The notes under the pieces: model-generated
What the model saw: only the letters and a program-made list of their open reading frames with translations
What the model was told of the DNA's origin: nothing
Database searches by the model: none
Part shown: positions 43,633 to 53,082 of the stretch, in pieces
Numbering within the stretch: the first letter of the stretch is position 1
Layout of the letters: every line of letters begins with the position of its first letter
Translations under genes and position numbers: made by a program
Assembly: GCA_048380335.1 (NCBI GenBank)
Contig: DBFCCI010000044.1
Location: 10,347 to 74,346, forward strand
Direction: 5' to 3'
Length of the DNA: 64,000 nucleotides
Source: Lachnospira sp900551945
GTDB taxonomy: Bacteria > Bacillota > Clostridia > Lachnospirales > Lachnospiraceae

Positions 43633-44529
43633 ATGGAAATTTTACAAGAAAATAATAATATTGTTTTAAAAAATGTAACTGATTTTGATATAGAACAGAC
43701 ATTGGAGTGTGGTCAGTGTTTTCATTTTGTAAGGCTTGATGTTGATAAGAAAGACTATGTACTTTCAGCTTATCAAAAAATGCTTCATATATCGCAAAAT
43801 GGTGATGAAATAATATTATTTAATACATCTATGGAAGATTATAATACAATATGGAAGAATTATTTTGATTTGGAAAGAGATTATAAAAGTATAAAACAAG
43901 ATTTGCTTTCACATGATAATACACTTAAAGAAGCAATTGAAACAATGAGTGGTGTTAGAATACTTAATCAAGAATTTTTTGAAACACTTATTTCATTTAT
44001 TATTTCACAAAATAAGCAGATACCACATATTAAGAAAATAGTATCTGATATTTCTACGAAGTATGGCAATTATTTGGGAGAATGTAATGGTGTAAATGTA
44101 TACGCATTTCCAACACTTGAACAAATGAGTGGTGTAACTGTTGAAGATTTGAAGGAATTAAAGACAGGCTTTCGTGCGCCTTATATAGTTGATGCAGTTC
44201 AAAAGGTTAAAGATAAGACTATAGATGAAGCACAGTTAAGACAAGCGGATGTACAAGAGTGTGAGCAACTTCTTACACAGATTAAAGGAGTAGGTGCAAA
44301 GGTAGCTAACTGTACAATGTTATTTGGACTTGGAAAAACACAAGCATTTCCCGTTGATGTATGGATAAAAAGAATAATGGAGCATTTATATTTTAATGGA
44401 GAGGATACTCCAAAGGAAAAGATAGCCGAATTTGCAAAAGAACGTTTTGGCGAATATGGCGGATATGCTCAACAATATTTATTTTATTATGGAAAAACTA
44501 TTAAGATGGGAGTTAAAAAATCTAAATAA
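43633..44529 (+). CDS. ogg: 8-oxoguanine DNA glycosylase/AP lyase (OGG1-like)
   Basis: This 298-aa base-excision repair enzyme removes 8-oxoguanine and cuts the strand. It has the OGG N-terminal domain with TLECGQCFHF, then the HhH-GPD region: the hairpin KGVGAKVANCTML with the catalytic Lys, and AFPVDVWIKRI with the catalytic Asp. It resembles OGG1 more than AlkA because the Lys is present. It stands alone, with AAAGGAG before the ATG. Confidence 0.9.
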   Translation: MEILQENNNIVLKNVTDFDIEQTLECGQCFHFVRLDVDKKDYVLSAYQKMLHISQNGDEIILFNTSMEDYNTIWKNYFDLERDYKSIKQDLLSHDNTLKEAIETMSGVRILNQEFFETLISFIISQNKQIPHIKKIVSDISTKYGNYLGECNGVNVYAFPTLEQMSGVTVEDLKELKTGFRAPYIVDAVQKVKDKTIDEAQLRQADVQECEQLLTQIKGVGAKVANCTMLFGLGKTQAFPVDVWIKRIMEHLYFNGEDTPKEKIAEFAKERFGEYGGYAQQYLFYYGKTIKMGVKKSK

Positions 44530-44574
44530 ATTATAATTATTTTATAAAATGCGTAATATATTTTAAAATAGCTG

Positions 44575-44603
44575 TTGACAAATAAAACAGCTAGTGATAT
44601 TTT
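44575..44603 (+). promoter_or_regulatory. Sigma-A promoter of groESL
   Basis: TTGACA and TATTTT are separated by 17 nt, just upstream of the CIRCE operator. Confidence 0.75.
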
Positions 44604-44616
44604 TATTGTATTGAGA

Positions 44617-44643
44617 TTAGCACTCAGATTTAGTGAGTGCTAA
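44617..44643. promoter_or_regulatory. CIRCE operator
   Basis: TTAGCACTC, a 9-nt spacer and GAGTGCTAA form the perfect HrcA-binding inverted repeat. The operon should be repressed by HrcA and induced by heat. Confidence 0.97.
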
Positions 44644-44708
44644 CAAACAGAGAATGAGGGCTGCCAGATACAGAACAATGAATTGTGACAGCAGAATGGA
44701 GGATTAAT

Positions 44709-44993
44709 ATGAAGTTAGTACCATTAGGAGACAGAGTCGTAATTAAGGCGTTAGTTGCAGAAGAAACAACAAAGTCAGGAATTGTTTTACCAGGTCAGGC
44801 AAAGGAAAAGCCACAGCAGGCAGAAGTAGTTGCAGTAGGCCCAGGAGGAATAGTTGACGGCAAGGAAGTTAAGATGCAGGTCAAAGAAGGCGACAAGATT
44901 ATATATTCTAAATACTCTGGTACAGAAGTAAAGCTTGAAGATGAAGATTTAATCATTGTAAAGCAGTCAGATATATTAGCTATTATTGAATAA
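44709..44993 (+). CDS. groES: Co-chaperonin GroES
   Basis: This 94-aa lid of the chaperonin has the mobile loop (VAEETTKSGIVLPGQA) and the roof (GPGGIVDGKEV) of GroES. The start at 44709 follows GGAGG; an in-frame ATG at 44685 precedes the RBS and is rejected. It is the first gene of the CIRCE-controlled operon with groEL, 140 nt apart. Confidence 0.97.
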   Translation: MKLVPLGDRVVIKALVAEETTKSGIVLPGQAKEKPQQAEVVAVGPGGIVDGKEVKMQVKEGDKIIYSKYSGTEVKLEDEDLIIVKQSDILAIIE

Positions 44994-45060
44994 TTAGGAC
45001 ATTTATTATATCAATTACTCTTATTTATAAAAGAGATTGGTACAAAAGTCTATAAGTAAA

Positions 45061-45083
45061 AAGTGGATTGAAAATATTTGCTT
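45061..45083. repeat. 23-bp palindromic motif, copy
   Basis: AAGTGGATTGAAAATATTTG and the bases after it match the motif seen at 13085 and 17987. This copy lies inside the groES-groEL spacer. Confidence 0.4.
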
Positions 45084-45133
45084 TATTTGAAAAATAAATT
45101 GATTTTTGGTTTATAGAATTGGAGGAACTTAAA

Positions 45134-46759
45134 ATGGCAAAGGAAATTAAATATGGCATTGAAGCAAGAAAAGCTCTTGAAGAAGGCGTTAATAAATTAG
45201 CAAATACAGTAAGAGTAACACTTGGACCTAAGGGAAGAAATGTTGTTCTTGATAAGGCTTATGGCGCACCACTTATTACAAATGATGGTGTTACAATTGC
45301 AAAGGACATTGAACTTGAAGATGCTTTTGAAAACATGGGAGCACAGCTTGTAAAGGAAGTTGCTACAAAGACTAACGATGTAGCAGGTGATGGTACAACA
45401 ACAGCTACAGTATTAGCTCAGGCTATGATTAATGCAGGTATGAAGAACTTAGCAGCAGGTGCTAATCCAATCGTATTAAGACGTGGTATGAAGAAAGCTA
45501 CTGATTGTGCAGTAGAAGCTATTGCAAAGATGAGCCAGAAGGTTAATGGCAAAGACCAGATTGCAAAGGTTGCTTCTATTTCAGCAGGTGATACAGAAGT
45601 TGGTCAGTTAGTAGCTGACGCTATGGAAAAAGTTTCAAACGATGGTGTTATCACTATTGAAGAATCTAAGACAATGAAGACAGAGCTTGACCTTGTAGAA
45701 GGTATGCAGTTCGATAGAGGATATATCTCAGCTTACATGGCAACAGATATGGATAAGATGGAAGCTAACCTTGACAATCCATATATCCTTATTACAGATA
45801 AGAAGATTTCTAACATTCAGGAAATTTTACCAATTCTTGAACAGATTGTACAAAGTGGAGCAAAGCTTCTTATTATTGCAGAAGATATTGAAGGCGAAGC
45901 TCTTACAACACTTATTGTTAATAAGTTAAGAGGAACATTTAACGTAGTTGGTGTTAAAGCTCCAGGTTATGGTGACAGACGTAAAGAAATGCTTAAGGAT
46001 ATCGCTATTCTTACAGGTGGTCAGGTTATTTCAGAAGAACTTGGTCTTGAACTTAAGGATACAACAATGGATATGCTTGGTCGTGCTAAGTCTGTTAAGG
46101 TTCAGAAGGAAAATACAGTTATCGTTGATGGTGAAGGCGATAAGGCTGAAATAGATGCAAGAGTTGCACAGATTAAGGCTCAGATTGAAGAAACAACATC
46201 TGATTTTGATAGAGAAAAGTTACAGGAAAGACTTGCTAAGTTAGCTGGTGGTGTTGCTGTAATCAGAGTTGGTGCTGCTACAGAAACAGAAATGAAAGAA
46301 GCTAAACTTCGTATGGAAGATGCTCTTAATGCTACAAGAGCTGCTGTTGAAGAAGGTGTTATCGCAGGTGGTGGTTCAGCATATATCCATGCTTCAAAGG
46401 AAGTAGCTAAGTTAGCAGAAACTCTTAAGGGTGATGAAAGAACTGGTGCAGAAATTATTCTTAAAGCACTTGAAGCTCCATTATTCCATATTTCAGCAAA
46501 TGCAGGTCTTGAAGGCGCAGTTATTATTAACAAGGTAAGAGAGTCAGAAGTTGGAACAGGTTTTGATGCTTACAACTCAGAATATGTTAATATGATAGAT
46601 GCTGGTATCTTAGACCCAGCAAAGGTTACAAGAAGTGCTTTACAGAATGCTACAAGTGTTGCTTCAACATTACTTACAACAGAGTCAGTTGTTGCAACAA
46701 TTAAGGAAGATGTTCCAGCTATGCCAGCAGGTGGCGCAGGCGGAATGGGTATGATGTAA
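45134..46759 (+). CDS. groEL: Chaperonin GroEL
   Basis: This 541-aa chaperonin folds proteins inside its double-ring cavity. Typical sequences are VTLGPKGRNVVLDKAYG, the ATP loop AGDGTTTATVLAQ and the Gly-Gly-Met-rich end GGAGGMGMM. The start at 45134 follows GGAGG; the in-frame codon at 45119 is the RBS region itself. It is the second gene of the operon. Confidence 0.98.
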   Translation: MAKEIKYGIEARKALEEGVNKLANTVRVTLGPKGRNVVLDKAYGAPLITNDGVTIAKDIELEDAFENMGAQLVKEVATKTNDVAGDGTTTATVLAQAMINAGMKNLAAGANPIVLRRGMKKATDCAVEAIAKMSQKVNGKDQIAKVASISAGDTEVGQLVADAMEKVSNDGVITIEESKTMKTELDLVEGMQFDRGYISAYMATDMDKMEANLDNPYILITDKKISNIQEILPILEQIVQSGAKLLIIAEDIEGEALTTLIVNKLRGTFNVVGVKAPGYGDRRKEMLKDIAILTGGQVISEELGLELKDTTMDMLGRAKSVKVQKENTVIVDGEGDKAEIDARVAQIKAQIEETTSDFDREKLQERLAKLAGGVAVIRVGAATETEMKEAKLRMEDALNATRAAVEEGVIAGGGSAYIHASKEVAKLAETLKGDERTGAEIILKALEAPLFHISANAGLEGAVIINKVRESEVGTGFDAYNSEYVNMIDAGILDPAKVTRSALQNATSVASTLLTTESVVATIKEDVPAMPAGGAGGMGMM

Positions 46760-47101
46760 TTAGACATATCTAGTAAATGTTAGATTTAGAATTAATTAAA
46801 TAAAACATAAAATAAAAAGACTGTTTATCAAGGAAGTTATAAGATATATTATAATGGACTTGATAACAGTCTTTTTTGTATATTTGAATTAACAATAACT
46901 TATTTTTTGATTGTTTTGTAGTTGTTGAACTTAGATAATATTTAAAGATTAAATGTATTTTATTATACATGAATTAAATTAAAAAAATAAGTGATTGGTT
47001 TATTTGCAATTATTTGGTAATATAAATATGTGAAATTTTAGAATTGTATTTAATTTATTATTTCACAGTATTTTAAAGCATTAAAGAAAGGGGTATTGCA
47101 T
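46760..47101. other. Gap between groEL and the L,D-transpeptidase gene
   Basis: Only the groESL terminator is recognised. The rest is AT-rich sequence without a clear promoter. Confidence 0.4.
46814..46877 (+). terminator. Intrinsic terminator of groESL
   Basis: AAGACTGTTTATCAAG pairs with CTTGATAACAGTCTT, followed by TTTT. Confidence 0.85.
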
Positions 47102-48364
47102 TTGAAAACAAAATATATAAGTGTTGTCATATTTTTGTCAATGATTTTGGCTATTGGCAAAGGGCAAGTTGCATTAGCTGAAGAAAATGATGATAATTAT
47201 TATCACCAATTAGTGCTAATAGATGACATTTGGACAAATATGACAGATGGTGAAATTGATTATTCATATACGGGAATGGCATTGAATGAGTATGATTGGT
47301 GGTATGTAAAGGATGGAGTATTAGACTTATCATACACAGGGCTTGCGTTAAATGATTACGGCTGGTGGTATATAAAAAATGGTAAATTAGATTTATCATA
47401 TACAGGACTTGCGTTAAATGAATATGGCTGGTGGTATGTGAAAAATGGAATGTTAGATTTGTCATATACAGGAATGGCATTAAATGAATATGGTTGGTGG
47501 TATGTAACAAACGGAATGTTAGATTTATCATATACAGGGCTTACATTGAATGAATATGGTTGGTGGTATATGAAAAATGGAGCATTAGACTGGTCATATA
47601 ATGGGCTTGCCCTAAATCAGTACGGTTGGTGGAGAATAACTAATGGTGCAGTTGATTTTAATTACACAGGAATTACTGACAGTGAATATGGTTGGTGGTA
47701 TGTAACAAATGGAACGATAGATTACAATTATAATGGTCACATAGAAGATGGACTTCAAGCTTGGGATATTGTAAATGGAATGGCAGTATCTTATGTAGAG
47801 CAAAGCTTTGCAGCAAATCTTCCTGCTTCAAATGAATATTCACAACTTGTAGTAGTTGAAGCGCAAGGAACAAATGCAACTGTTACAATGCACGAAAACC
47901 AGAATGGAGTATGGACTGAGATTTTAAGAACAAATGGTTTTGTTGGTTCAATGGGAGTAGGACAAGCAAGTGAGAATACATCAGTTACACCACAAGGAAC
48001 ATTTCCACTTTACTTTGCATTTGGAATAAATTCTAATCCTGGAACTTCAATTCCATATTTACAAGTTGATGATTATGACTATTGGGTTGATGACACTTCA
48101 TCAGAATTATACAATCAATATGTAAGAACAGATACACCTTACACAGAATGGAGCCATGCGGAGCATATTATTGATTATCCGAGCAGTTATGGATATTGCC
48201 TTTTTATAGGATATAATCAAGAGGGAATACAAGGAGCTGGAAGTTGCTTTTTCCTTCATTGTTCAAATGGAAGACCGACCGCAGGTTGTGTATCAGTACC
48301 AGAAGAAGATATGATATTTATATTAACACATATTAATGATAATTGTGGTATAGTAATTCAATAG
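47102..48364 (+). CDS. Secreted L,D-transpeptidase with wall-binding repeats
   Basis: This 420-aa protein has a signal peptide (MKTKYISVVIFLSMILAIG when TTG is read as Met). About nine aromatic repeats follow (about 40-225; YGWWYVKNGMLDLSYTG-like), then a YkuD domain with the catalytic motif HCSNGRPTAGCVSV. It should make 3-3 cross-links or attach proteins in peptidoglycan. Within the YkuD part the order QGTFPLYFAFG and IGYNQEG is seen. The start is probably the TTG at 47102: AGGGG lies 8 nt upstream, while a TTG at 47096 is too close to it. A DUF6106 gene follows 40 nt later. Confidence 0.9.
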   Translation: MKTKYISVVIFLSMILAIGKGQVALAEENDDNYYHQLVLIDDIWTNMTDGEIDYSYTGMALNEYDWWYVKDGVLDLSYTGLALNDYGWWYIKNGKLDLSYTGLALNEYGWWYVKNGMLDLSYTGMALNEYGWWYVTNGMLDLSYTGLTLNEYGWWYMKNGALDWSYNGLALNQYGWWRITNGAVDFNYTGITDSEYGWWYVTNGTIDYNYNGHIEDGLQAWDIVNGMAVSYVEQSFAANLPASNEYSQLVVVEAQGTNATVTMHENQNGVWTEILRTNGFVGSMGVGQASENTSVTPQGTFPLYFAFGINSNPGTSIPYLQVDDYDYWVDDTSSELYNQYVRTDTPYTEWSHAEHIIDYPSSYGYCLFIGYNQEGIQGAGSCFFLHCSNGRPTAGCVSVPEEDMIFILTHINDNCGIVIQ

Positions 48365-48404
48365 TAGGTTTATAAAAATATTTTAGAAAGAAAAGGGAAA
48401 AGTA

Positions 48405-48908
48405 ATGAATAGTTTACCAACAGAACAGATTATTAAAACAAAAGCACCTACATCATCAATTATTTTTAAAACAGTGATGATTATAGCATGTATACTAGCA
48501 GTTACAACAATACCTTCAACATATGCGTTAGGTATACTTCTTCTTGCAGTACTTGTTGTAGCAACTGTAATTGTATTTAAGTATTACAATGCAGAATATG
48601 AGTATTCTCTTGTAGATAATGACATGACAGTTGATAAGATAATGTCAAGGTCAATGAGAAAAAGATGTGGAGTGTTCAGTATTTCAAGAGCAACTTTAAT
48701 AGCACCAGTAGGTTCACAAGACGCATTGAGAATGGAGCATAAGAAGTTAAGAACATTTGATTTTACAGCTAATCAGGGAATGGATAATGTAGTTGTTATG
48801 TATACATTAGATAGCAGTAATGAAATGGTAAAAATTCTCATCGAGCCAGATGAAAGAATGAAAAAAGCTATTAAAGAAGTAGCACCCAAAGGAGCATATA
48901 AGTGCTAA
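48405..48908 (+). CDS. DUF6106-family membrane protein
   Basis: This 167-aa protein has two membrane segments near the N-terminus (FKTVMIIACILAVTTI, and LGILLLAVLVVATVIVF). A cytoplasmic domain follows, with YEYSLVDNDMTVDKIMSRS and FDFTANQG. It matches the DUF6106 type known from Lachnospiraceae, without a known function. The layout resembles small PH-like membrane proteins. Confidence 0.7.
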   Translation: MNSLPTEQIIKTKAPTSSIIFKTVMIIACILAVTTIPSTYALGILLLAVLVVATVIVFKYYNAEYEYSLVDNDMTVDKIMSRSMRKRCGVFSISRATLIAPVGSQDALRMEHKKLRTFDFTANQGMDNVVVMYTLDSSNEMVKILIEPDERMKKAIKEVAPKGAYKC

Positions 48909-48973
48909 GAAAGTAATGTATAAAAATACAAGTTTATTGTATCACAAAAAATTATAATTTAATTAAAATTTGT

Positions 48974-49002
48974 TTGACATTTTGATTATATTTTGATATA
49001 TT
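48974..49002 (+). promoter_or_regulatory. Predicted promoter of guaB
   Basis: TTGACA and TATATT are separated by 17 nt, about 110 nt before the start codon. The leader shows no recognised purine aptamer. Confidence 0.6.
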
Positions 49003-49113
49003 ATGGAAAAATATATGGCAAAGACAATACAATGTCAGCCTAAATTTTTTCTAATGTGAAAAAATTTAATTACTATTATACTATTATTATTAAGAAAGAG
49101 AGGATACGAGAAA

Positions 49114-50574
49114 ATGGGTGAGATTATTGGTGAAGGAATTACTTTTGATGATGTGCTTTTAGTACCACAGTACTCAGAAGTAACACCAAATATGATTGAT
49201 TTATCTACACAGCTTACTAACAAGATTAAGCTTAACATTCCACTTATGAGTGCAGGAATGGACACTGTTACAGAGCATAGAATGGCTATTGCTATGGCAA
49301 GACAGGGTGGTATTGGTATTATTCATAAGAATATGTCTATTGAAGAGCAGGCTGAAGAAGTTGACAAGGTCAAGCGTTCAGAAAATGGAGTTATTACAGA
49401 CCCATTTTATCTTCACCCAGAAAATACACTTGAAGATGCTAACAATCTTATGGGCAAGTTTAGAATTTCAGGTGTTCCAATCACAGATAATGATGGCAAA
49501 TTAGTAGGTATTATTACTAACAGAGATTTAAAGTTTGAAGAAGATTTTAAAAGACCAATTAGTGAGTGCATGACAAGCGAAAATCTTATCACAGCACCAG
49601 TTGGAATTACACTTGATGAAGCTAAGAAAATTCTTGGAAAAGCAAGAAAAGAAAAGCTTCCTATTGTTGATGATGATTTCAAGCTTAGAGGTCTTATTAC
49701 AATTAAAGATATTGAAAAGCAGATTAAGTATCCTTTATCAGCTCATGACTCACAGGGAAGACTTCTTTGTGGTGCGGCTGTTGGTATTACTGCAAATGTT
49801 ATGGATAGAGTTGAAGCTCTTGTAAAGGCTAAGGTTGATTGTATCGTAATTGATTCAGCTCATGGCCATTCAAAGAATATTATTACAACATTAAAGCAGA
49901 TTAAGGCAGCTTATCCAGATTTACAGGTAATAGCTGGTAATATAGCAACAGGAGCAGCAGCTAAGGCTCTTTGTGAAGCTGGTGTAGATGCTGTTAAGGT
50001 TGGTATTGGACCTGGTTCTATCTGTACAACACGAGTTGTTGCAGGTATTGGTGTACCACAGATAACAGCAGTTATGGATGCTTATGCAGAAGCTAAGAAG
50101 TATGGTATTCCTGTAATCGCTGATGGTGGTATTAAGTATTCAGGCGATATTGTTAAGGCAATTGCGGCTGGTGGTAATGTATGTATGCTTGGAAGTCTTT
50201 TAGCGGGTTGTGATGAAGCTCCTGGTACATTTGAGTTATTCCAGGGAAGAAAGTATAAGGTATATAGAGGAATGGGTTCTATTGCAGCTATGGAAAATGG
50301 AAGCAAGGACAGATATTTCCAGACAGGTGCTAAGAAGCTTGTACCAGAAGGTGTTGAAGGACGAGTTGCATATAAAGGACTTGTTGAAGATACAATATTC
50401 CAGCTTATGGGTGGATTAAGGTCTGGTATGGGTTATTGTGGTTCACAAGATATTCCAACTCTTCAAGAAACAGCTAAGTTTATTAAGATGTCTTCAGCAG
50501 CATTAAGAGAAAGTCATCCACATGACATTCATATTACAAAGGAAGCTCCTAACTATAGCGTAGAAGATAAGTAA
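49114..50574 (+). CDS. guaB: IMP dehydrogenase
   Basis: GuaB oxidises IMP to XMP, the committed step to GMP. The 486-aa protein shows GITFDDVLLVPQYSEV at the start, two CBS domains (about 95-210), and the catalytic Cys in GIGPGSICTTRVV. The flap region reads YRGMGSIAAME, followed by PEGVEGRV with the catalytic Arg/Tyr area. It is a single-gene unit with its own promoter and terminator. Confidence 0.97.
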   Translation: MGEIIGEGITFDDVLLVPQYSEVTPNMIDLSTQLTNKIKLNIPLMSAGMDTVTEHRMAIAMARQGGIGIIHKNMSIEEQAEEVDKVKRSENGVITDPFYLHPENTLEDANNLMGKFRISGVPITDNDGKLVGIITNRDLKFEEDFKRPISECMTSENLITAPVGITLDEAKKILGKARKEKLPIVDDDFKLRGLITIKDIEKQIKYPLSAHDSQGRLLCGAAVGITANVMDRVEALVKAKVDCIVIDSAHGHSKNIITTLKQIKAAYPDLQVIAGNIATGAAAKALCEAGVDAVKVGIGPGSICTTRVVAGIGVPQITAVMDAYAEAKKYGIPVIADGGIKYSGDIVKAIAAGGNVCMLGSLLAGCDEAPGTFELFQGRKYKVYRGMGSIAAMENGSKDRYFQTGAKKLVPEGVEGRVAYKGLVEDTIFQLMGGLRSGMGYCGSQDIPTLQETAKFIKMSSAALRESHPHDIHITKEAPNYSVEDK

Positions 50575-50576
50575 TA

Positions 50577-50599
50577 AAGCAATTACAAGTATTCATTTT
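50577..50599. repeat. 23-bp palindromic motif, degenerate copy
   Basis: AAGCAATTACAAGTATTCAT resembles the motif at 17987 and lies directly after the guaB stop. Confidence 0.3.
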
Positions 50600-50629
50600 A
50601 TTTGTATTTTTATAATATGTTTTAATAAG

Positions 50630-50667
50630 ACTGGTATGGTGTTTTAGAATGCCATGCCAGTTTTTAT
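50630..50667 (+). terminator. Intrinsic terminator of guaB
   Basis: ACTGGTATGG pairs with GCCATGCCAGT and is followed by TTTTTATA. Confidence 0.85.
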
Positions 50668-51020
50668 ATATTTGTATATTTTGTTTAATATTATCAATTA
50701 TTTACTGACTTATATTATTAAAAAGCAATAAGCAATTTTGTATAAATAGATAAATTATATAATTTTCTTTGATAAAAAATATACAAACAATTCGTTTATT
50801 ACTTGCTAAATAGACTGAAAGTGTAGTATAATGTTGATATAGAAATGTATAAAATATCATATTGATAATTCAATTGCGATAAATTCTTGAACTTTTATTT
50901 TATAGTCAAGAATAGTAATTGTTATTTATTTAATATATTGTTATATTTCAATGGGATTTTACTTCCAGATGGGGAATTGTCACAAGTACTTATTGTTTAA
51001 TCATTTAAGGAGAAATAGAT
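50668..51020. other. Gap upstream of the CheX-like gene
   Basis: This AT-rich region contains a TATAAT at about 50826-50832, a likely -10 box. A hairpin follows at 50883-50913 (ATTCTTGA with TCAAGAAT). No gene or known RNA is seen. Confidence 0.45.
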
Positions 51021-51620
51021 ATGAAAGATATATTGTTCAGTAGGTACATTGCAAAGAATTATATGGGAAATAGTCTTTCAGATAGAGAATTGCGTGTACT
51101 TAAAACAGGGGATGTAGATGCACTTGTATCTACATTTGTTAAAATGAGAAATGAACGTTACATTCAGCAACTTCAATGTATATTAAAGAATTTTAAGATG
51201 TACTTAAGGGATACAGTAGTCCTTAACCGTATAACAGTAAGCGAAGAGTACGAAGGTAAGTTTTTCGGATGTCAGATGATGGACGGAGATATGGATATAT
51301 TGTTTGGTATTGAGGGAGATGAGGAAGTTCTTTTAAAGATTGCTTCCCAGTTTGCAGATGAGGAATTTGACACATTTGATGAAGATGCGTATGATTCCGT
51401 ATGTGAGATGATTAATTGTATCAATGGCTCTTTTGCAACAAGACTTAGTGGAGAAGATGTAGAAGTTATACTTCATCCACCAGTATTTTATGACGATATA
51501 AGAATTAACAGTGATAAAGGATTTTATATTGTCAATATGGATATAGACGGTATATCATTTAATGCAATTATGGCAATTGATGAATGTGTTGAGATTGCAA
51601 GCAGTGAAGGAGTAATATAA
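51021..51620 (+). CDS. CheX/CheC-like chemotaxis phosphatase domain protein
   Basis: This 199-aa protein has a C-terminal half resembling CheX, the CheY-P phosphatase. The catalytic-type helix is DAYDSVCEMINCINGSF, with Glu and Asn spaced as in the ExxN motif, followed by VILHPPVFYDDIR. The N-terminal 60 residues (SLSDRELRVLKTGDVDAL) are extra. It is followed 92 nt later by a CheY-type regulator, the natural substrate. AAGGAG precedes the ATG. Confidence 0.75.
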   Translation: MKDILFSRYIAKNYMGNSLSDRELRVLKTGDVDALVSTFVKMRNERYIQQLQCILKNFKMYLRDTVVLNRITVSEEYEGKFFGCQMMDGDMDILFGIEGDEEVLLKIASQFADEEFDTFDEDAYDSVCEMINCINGSFATRLSGEDVEVILHPPVFYDDIRINSDKGFYIVNMDIDGISFNAIMAIDECVEIASSEGVI

Positions 51621-51712
51621 AGTAAGAGCCTTTATTTGATATTTCTGGGTGATTTTTAGACACAATAACATTTGCACGAATTAACAGATAAAATGAAAGG
51701 TATGGTTATAGT

Positions 51713-52081
51713 ATGGAAAGAATATTAATAGTAGACGATTCAAAGACTTCAAGAAAGTTTCTAAAGAATATGCTTATAGGAGCAGGATTTGAGGTGGTAG
51801 CTGAAGCTATTGATGGAATAGATGGCATTGAAAAATATAAAGAATTTAAGCCAGATGTTGTTACAATGGATATTACAATGCCTAATCTTGATGGAATAGA
51901 TGCGGTAACAGAAATAATGAGAATAGACCCAGAAGCTAAGATTATAATGGTTACAGCAGCAGGTCAGAAGAATAATGTGGTAGAAGCACTTAAAAGAGGT
52001 GCAGTAGATTTTGTGCAGAAGCCATTTGACGCAGAGGTTATAGTAGAAGTTATAAAGAAAGCAATGGAAGAAGATGTATAA
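51713..52081 (+). CDS. cheY: CheY-type response regulator
   Basis: This 122-aa single-domain receiver has the acidic pair D8-D9, the phosphoacceptor D53 in VVTMDITMPN, the switch Thr in VTAAG and K103 in QKPFD. It should be phosphorylated by CheA (not in the window) and act on the flagellar motor or another partner. Its neighbour is a CheX-like phosphatase. Its 3' end overlaps truA by 8 nt. Confidence 0.92.
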   Translation: MERILIVDDSKTSRKFLKNMLIGAGFEVVAEAIDGIDGIEKYKEFKPDVVTMDITMPNLDGIDAVTEIMRIDPEAKIIMVTAAGQKNNVVEALKRGAVDFVQKPFDAEVIVEVIKKAMEEDV

Positions 52082-52817
52082 TTATAGAATTTTGTTACAG
52101 TATGATGGTGGTAGATATGATGGCTGGCAGCGACTTGGAAAAGATAATTCAACTAACACAATTGAAGCTAAGCTTAAAGACATTTTAAGTAAAATGACAG
52201 GCGAAGATGTAGATATATTTTGCGCAAGCAGAACAGAAAAAGGTGTTCATGCGTGTGGTCAGATAGCTAACTTTAAGCTTAATACAAGTCAAAAAGATTA
52301 TGAACTTAGAAATTATCTTAACAGATATCTTCCCAGAGATATTGCAGTATTAAAGGTTGAAGCAGTTGATGATAGATTTCACAGTCAGCTTAATGCAAAG
52401 GCAAGAGTGTATGAATATAGGCTTGATACAGCTGATATAGCAGATGTATTTAATAGAAGATATTGTTATCATACATTTGAAGTGCCTAACTTTAATAATA
52501 TGCGTAAGGCAGCAGATTATTTTGTTGGAGAACATGATTTTAAATCATTTACAACTGCAAAAAAGAGCAAATCAACAGTCAGACGTATTGACAGTATAGA
52601 TATACAGTATAATGAAGACAGTAAAAAAGCTGTAATAAGAATAACAGCGAATGATTTTCTTCACAATATGGCTCGTCTTATGATTGGTATGTTGTTAGAT
52701 GTTGGAAATGGTCTTAAGAAGCCAGAAGATGTTAAAAAGGCACTTGATGGTCAAGACATACAAATGTCACTTCCAGCAGAACCTCATGCTTTATTTTTAA
52801 GAAGAATAAAGTATTAA
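52074..52817 (+). CDS. truA: TruA-type tRNA pseudouridine synthase with Asp-to-Glu change
   Basis: This 247-aa protein has the full TruA fold: YDGGRYDGWQR at the start, the conserved ARVYEYRL and the final FLRRIKY. TruA forms pseudouridine at positions 38-40 of tRNAs. The catalytic loop, normally GRTDxGVHA, reads ASRTEKGVHA here, so the universally used Asp is Glu55. This may mean low or altered activity, or a paralogue with another role while a standard TruA lies elsewhere. The start overlaps cheY by 8 nt. Confidence 0.85.
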   Translation: MYNYRILLQYDGGRYDGWQRLGKDNSTNTIEAKLKDILSKMTGEDVDIFCASRTEKGVHACGQIANFKLNTSQKDYELRNYLNRYLPRDIAVLKVEAVDDRFHSQLNAKARVYEYRLDTADIADVFNRRYCYHTFEVPNFNNMRKAADYFVGEHDFKSFTTAKKSKSTVRRIDSIDIQYNEDSKKAVIRITANDFLHNMARLMIGMLLDVGNGLKKPEDVKKALDGQDIQMSLPAEPHALFLRRIKY

Positions 52818-52824
52818 TAAATAT

Positions 52825-52866
52825 TCCCTCTTTTATTATGTAAAGTAATAAAAGGGGGATTTTTTT
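52825..52866 (+). terminator. Intrinsic terminator of the cheX-cheY-truA unit
   Basis: TCCCTCTTTTATTA pairs with TAATAAAAGGGGGA and is followed by TTTTTTT. Confidence 0.85.
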
Positions 52867-52885
52867 ATACAACTGTATATGGTCA

Positions 52886-52955
52886 GATAAGGTCAGTTTG
52901 TTTAATCTGATAATATAAAGGGGTTGATTATATTTTAATATAGATAAACTGACAT
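52886..52955 (+). promoter_or_regulatory. Hairpin upstream of pdxS
   Basis: GTCAGTTTGTTTA pairs (with GU pairs) with TAGATAAACTGAC around an AT-rich loop. It may be part of the pdxS leader; no known PLP or other riboswitch pattern is recognised. Confidence 0.35.
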
Positions 52956-53082
52956 TGTTTAATAAATGGAAAATGAGTATTTTAATAATATCACAATAAT
53001 AATATAATTTAGCTCATGTGGCACATATATATTTTTGATTAGAGATTAATTCAATAATTCATGAAAAGGACGGGATATTAAT

